From CAIOTO01 sp040389165 (GTDB lineage Bacteria; Pseudomonadota; Alphaproteobacteria; Paracaedibacterales; CAIOTO01), in the NCBI GenBank assembly GCA_040389165.1, contig JAZKAK010000013.1, forward strand, positions 1 to 50,512: DNA of 50,512 nt. The letters run 5' to 3'. The translations under genes were made by a program, and so were the position numbers. Shown here piece after piece: positions 48,403-50,512 of the stretch; position 1 is the stretch's first letter, and each line of letters opens with the position of its first letter. Under the pieces are notes generated by a model. The model was given only the letters and a program-made list of their open reading frames with translations. It made no database searches and was not told where the DNA came from.

Positions 48403-49725
48403 ATGCTTCCGACTTTTCGTCCTTTTCACATACTTAAGCGATTTATGCCACAAAGTTTGTTCGGTCGAACGCTTATTATTTTGATGACTCCTCTTATTTT
48501 GCTTCAAGTTGTCTTGGGGTATATATTTTTTGAACGGCACACAGAAACGGTTCTGCGCACACTCTCGGAGAATATTGCTGGTGATTTGGCGCTTGTTATG
48601 ATTTGGCATGAAACGTCGGATACATCATTTGAACAATTAAAAGTTTTGGCAAAAGAATATTTATCGTTAGATCTAGAATTCAATGAAAGCAAAACGCTCG
48701 ATCGTACAGGGCAGTATCGTGAGAATTGGCTCTATATTCCATTGATAACTGCACTCGATGATAAATTGAAAGCACCTCATTATGTTCGAATGACTCCGGA
48801 ATTGATTTATATATCTGTTCAAACAAAAAAAGGTTTGATGACTGTGTCTTTGCTGAGAAAGCGTCTGTTTAGCAGAACAACCCCGCTTGTTCTGATTTGG
48901 ACAACAGTGTCCGCAATGCTTCTTTTTGGTGTCGCCTCAATTTTTATGCGCAATCAAATTCGTCCTATAAGACGATTGGCGGAGGCAGCCGAGCGTTTTG
49001 GAAAAGGAGACGAACTTGTTCCCTTTAAGGCAGAGGGAGCCATGGAAGTAAGAAAAGCAGGCTATGCCTTTTTACGTATGCGTGAACGTTTGAAACGTCT
49101 TTTGCACGAACGTATTGAAATGTTAGCAGGTGTTTCTCATGATTTAAGAACACCTATAACACGACTCAAACTATCAGTTGTCATGCTGCCTGACAGTCCT
49201 CAGAAACAGCAAATTGAGGCGGACACAACGATGCTGCACCATATGGTTGAAGGATTCTTGTCGTATGCGCGTGGTACAACTGAAGAAGAAAAACAAAATG
49301 TTTTATTGATTCCATGGATTGAAGAGCTAACTAAACATCATCAGTGTATTGCTATAATCATTCAAGGTGATGGAAAATTAGAAATTAAAATAAAGAAAAC
49401 TTTCTTTAATCGTTGCTTAACTAATTTAGTGGTAAACTCTGAGAAGTACGCAAAGAACCTTTTGATTGAGATTAAACGTTTAGGAACAACTGCTGTTATT
49501 ACACTTGATGATGATGGGCCTGGAATTCCAATGAATGAACGTGAACATGTTTTTAAGCCATTCTACAGACTTGATCAAGCACGTAATCTTGATACAATCG
49601 GCGTCGGTTTAGGGTTAAGCGTTGCGCGTGACGTTGTGTTGACGCATGGCGGACAAATTGATTTGGCTACCTCTCCAATGGGAGGACTGCGCGTTCAAAT
49701 ACGCATACCGCTTGATGCATTATAG
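48403..49725 (+). CDS. envZ: EnvZ-like sensor histidine kinase
   Basis: The 440-aa protein is a membrane sensor kinase. Two membrane segments (about residues 22-42 and 160-182) enclose a periplasmic sensor region of about 115 residues, followed by a HAMP linker (NQIRPIRRLAEAAERFGKG), a dimerisation helix with the phosphorylated His246 in GVSHDLRTPITRLK, and a catalytic domain with Asn345 (NLVVNSEKYA), the G1 box LDDDGPGIP, FKPFYRLD and the G2 box GVGLGLSVARDVV. The layout and motif GVSHDLRTPLTRxKL match alphaproteobacterial EnvZ types. No response regulator is in the window; an OmpR partner must be elsewhere. A phasin gene follows 51 bp later. Confidence 0.93.
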   Translation: MLPTFRPFHILKRFMPQSLFGRTLIILMTPLILLQVVLGYIFFERHTETVLRTLSENIAGDLALVMIWHETSDTSFEQLKVLAKEYLSLDLEFNESKTLDRTGQYRENWLYIPLITALDDKLKAPHYVRMTPELIYISVQTKKGLMTVSLLRKRLFSRTTPLVLIWTTVSAMLLFGVASIFMRNQIRPIRRLAEAAERFGKGDELVPFKAEGAMEVRKAGYAFLRMRERLKRLLHERIEMLAGVSHDLRTPITRLKLSVVMLPDSPQKQQIEADTTMLHHMVEGFLSYARGTTEEEKQNVLLIPWIEELTKHHQCIAIIIQGDGKLEIKIKKTFFNRCLTNLVVNSEKYAKNLLIEIKRLGTTAVITLDDDGPGIPMNEREHVFKPFYRLDQARNLDTIGVGLGLSVARDVVLTHGGQIDLATSPMGGLRVQIRIPLDAL

Positions 49726-49776
49726 AATTACACGGTGCAAAATCTTTTTTATACGCATATAACAGGAGACTATTTG

Positions 49777-50274
49777 ATGGAAGAAGCTAAAAAGAATGCA
49801 AAAAAAGAAGATACCACTCAAGGTTGCAAGGAAGACAATAATAAAGAAACCTATAAACCCTCAGGAAATCCGACGATGGACATGTTCAAAGCCTATGCGC
49901 AACAAGGAAAAACAACGATGGATCGTGATGCAATGATTAATAATCATCGCAAGAATATCGATGCAATGACGGATGCAAGTAAGACAGCAATGGATTTACT
50001 TAAGTCTGTTACGAATTTGCAAAATCAATATGTACGTCAAACCTTTGAAGACTTTAATGCGATATTACGAGATATGATACAATCTCAACAATCACCAGAA
50101 CAATTAGAGAGCCAGGCATTACGGCTCAAAGAATCGATGTCTAAGGCTATTGATCATACATCAAATATTGCCAATATTGTTGTAAAGACGAATAGTGAGT
50201 TTTATAAGAAAGCACAAAATCAAGTTAATGATTCTTTTGAAGAGATGAAATTTAAGGCAACCAAGAAAAGCTGA
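49777..50274 (+). CDS. Phasin family protein
   Basis: Phasins coat polyhydroxyalkanoate granules in the cytoplasm. The 165-aa product has the phasin core (about residues 55-150): KNIDAMTDASKTAMDLLKSV, QNQYVRQTFEDFNAILRDMI and a C-terminal helix SNIANIVVKTNSEFYKKAQNQ, almost all amphipathic helix. A Lys-rich, polar N-terminus precedes it (EEAKKNAKKEDTTQGCK). ATG 49777 has an AGGAG site 7 nt before it; the frame is open from 49735 but that start has none. Some phasins in pathogens have other roles. No PHA synthase lies in the window. Confidence 0.88.
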   Translation: MEEAKKNAKKEDTTQGCKEDNNKETYKPSGNPTMDMFKAYAQQGKTTMDRDAMINNHRKNIDAMTDASKTAMDLLKSVTNLQNQYVRQTFEDFNAILRDMIQSQQSPEQLESQALRLKESMSKAIDHTSNIANIVVKTNSEFYKKAQNQVNDSFEEMKFKATKKS

Positions 50275-50324
50275 TTAACGCAGTATGCGTATTTTTAACA
50301 TTATACTAATTTTACATAATTTCG

Positions 50325-50435
50325 ATTAGTGCAGCCATCTGCACTATCTCCGCAGCGAGTTGTACAACAATACACTGCGCACCAAGAACTTTGATCCCTT
50401 ACATCTCAAAACTTCTTGAAAACAGTCTTATTTGA
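50325..50435. repeat. Degenerate repeat element B, copy 2
   Basis: The same word order as 35002-35112 at lower identity: GCGAGTTGTACA, TACACTGCGCACCAAGAACT, TTTGATCCCTTACATCTC, ACTTCTTGAAAACAG. It fills the gap after the phasin gene. Only two copies are visible, both degenerate, so the element boundaries are approximate. Confidence 0.4.
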
Positions 50436-50512
50436 CATAGCTCAATGAACAGTCTCCTAATAATACCATTTTACGGAATAAATTAACTTAATATCCATAC
50501 CCACATACGCTT

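Overview
The window looks like the chromosome of an alphaproteobacterium, most likely a protist-associated, Holosporales-type intracellular symbiont. This assignment is inference from gene content, not from a phylogenetic marker. The supporting signs are AT-rich DNA, Gram-negative housekeeping genes (kdsB, ftsK, tatD, prmA, dnaQ, an HtrA protease, a phasin), part of a type VI secretion system (T6SS), a flagellar hook/rod block, several large secreted proteins of unknown function, and a secreted protein with eukaryote-like kinase and PARP domains.

Layout. 1-3.8 kb: end of tatD, a small ORF, degP/htrA, hpf and an unknown gene. 3.85-15.67 kb: an 11.8-kb integrated element in a tRNA-Thr(CGU) gene, bounded by a 51-bp perfect direct repeat. 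It carries a P4-type tyrosine integrase, an AlpA-like regulator, a Toprim primase, a DUF927 ATPase/helicase, two clusters of short repeats that look like replication or operator sites, small accessory genes, and, as cargo, a 1002-aa signal-peptide protein with kinase, PARP and coiled-coil regions. A broken reverse-transcriptase gene lies at the right end. 15.7-21.5 kb: flagellar genes fliW, flgL, flgK, flgN, flgJ (rod-binding part only) and flgI (with a large Gln-rich insertion), all on the minus strand. 21.6-32.6 kb: trkH, a secreted 852-aa protein, rpsT, vanW-like, ymdB-like, a J-domain protein, prmA, a CcmA-like ATPase and a DUF4143 ATPase flanked by a coding-derived duplication. 32.9-36.2 kb: T6SS genes tssB, tssC, hcp and tssE. 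36.3-50.3 kb: dnaQ, a helical-repeat secreted protein, a PCuAC copper chaperone, a secreted low-complexity protein, ftsK, kdsB, a UPF0114 protein, comM/yifB, a solenoid protein made of twelve ~37-residue repeats, a small membrane protein, an EnvZ-like histidine kinase and a phasin.

How it fits together. The integrated element has the minimal int/alpA/primase/helicase set of a P4- or satellite-like element, and no capsid, portal or tail genes were seen. Its cargo protein combines an apparently complete protein kinase with an apparently complete H-Y-E ADP-ribosyltransferase triad behind a signal peptide, which suggests a transferable host-interaction factor. The T6SS genes code for the contractile sheath, the Hcp tube and a baseplate piece; the rest of that machine must lie elsewhere. 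Intergenic DNA holds several families of ~130-300-bp palindromic elements, one of them apparently inserted inside another.

Most promising leads: the kinase-PARP protein and its mobile carrier, the 37-residue repeat protein at 46.2-47.6 kb, and the GTTTCA/TGAAAC repeat cluster at 9.7-10.05 kb.
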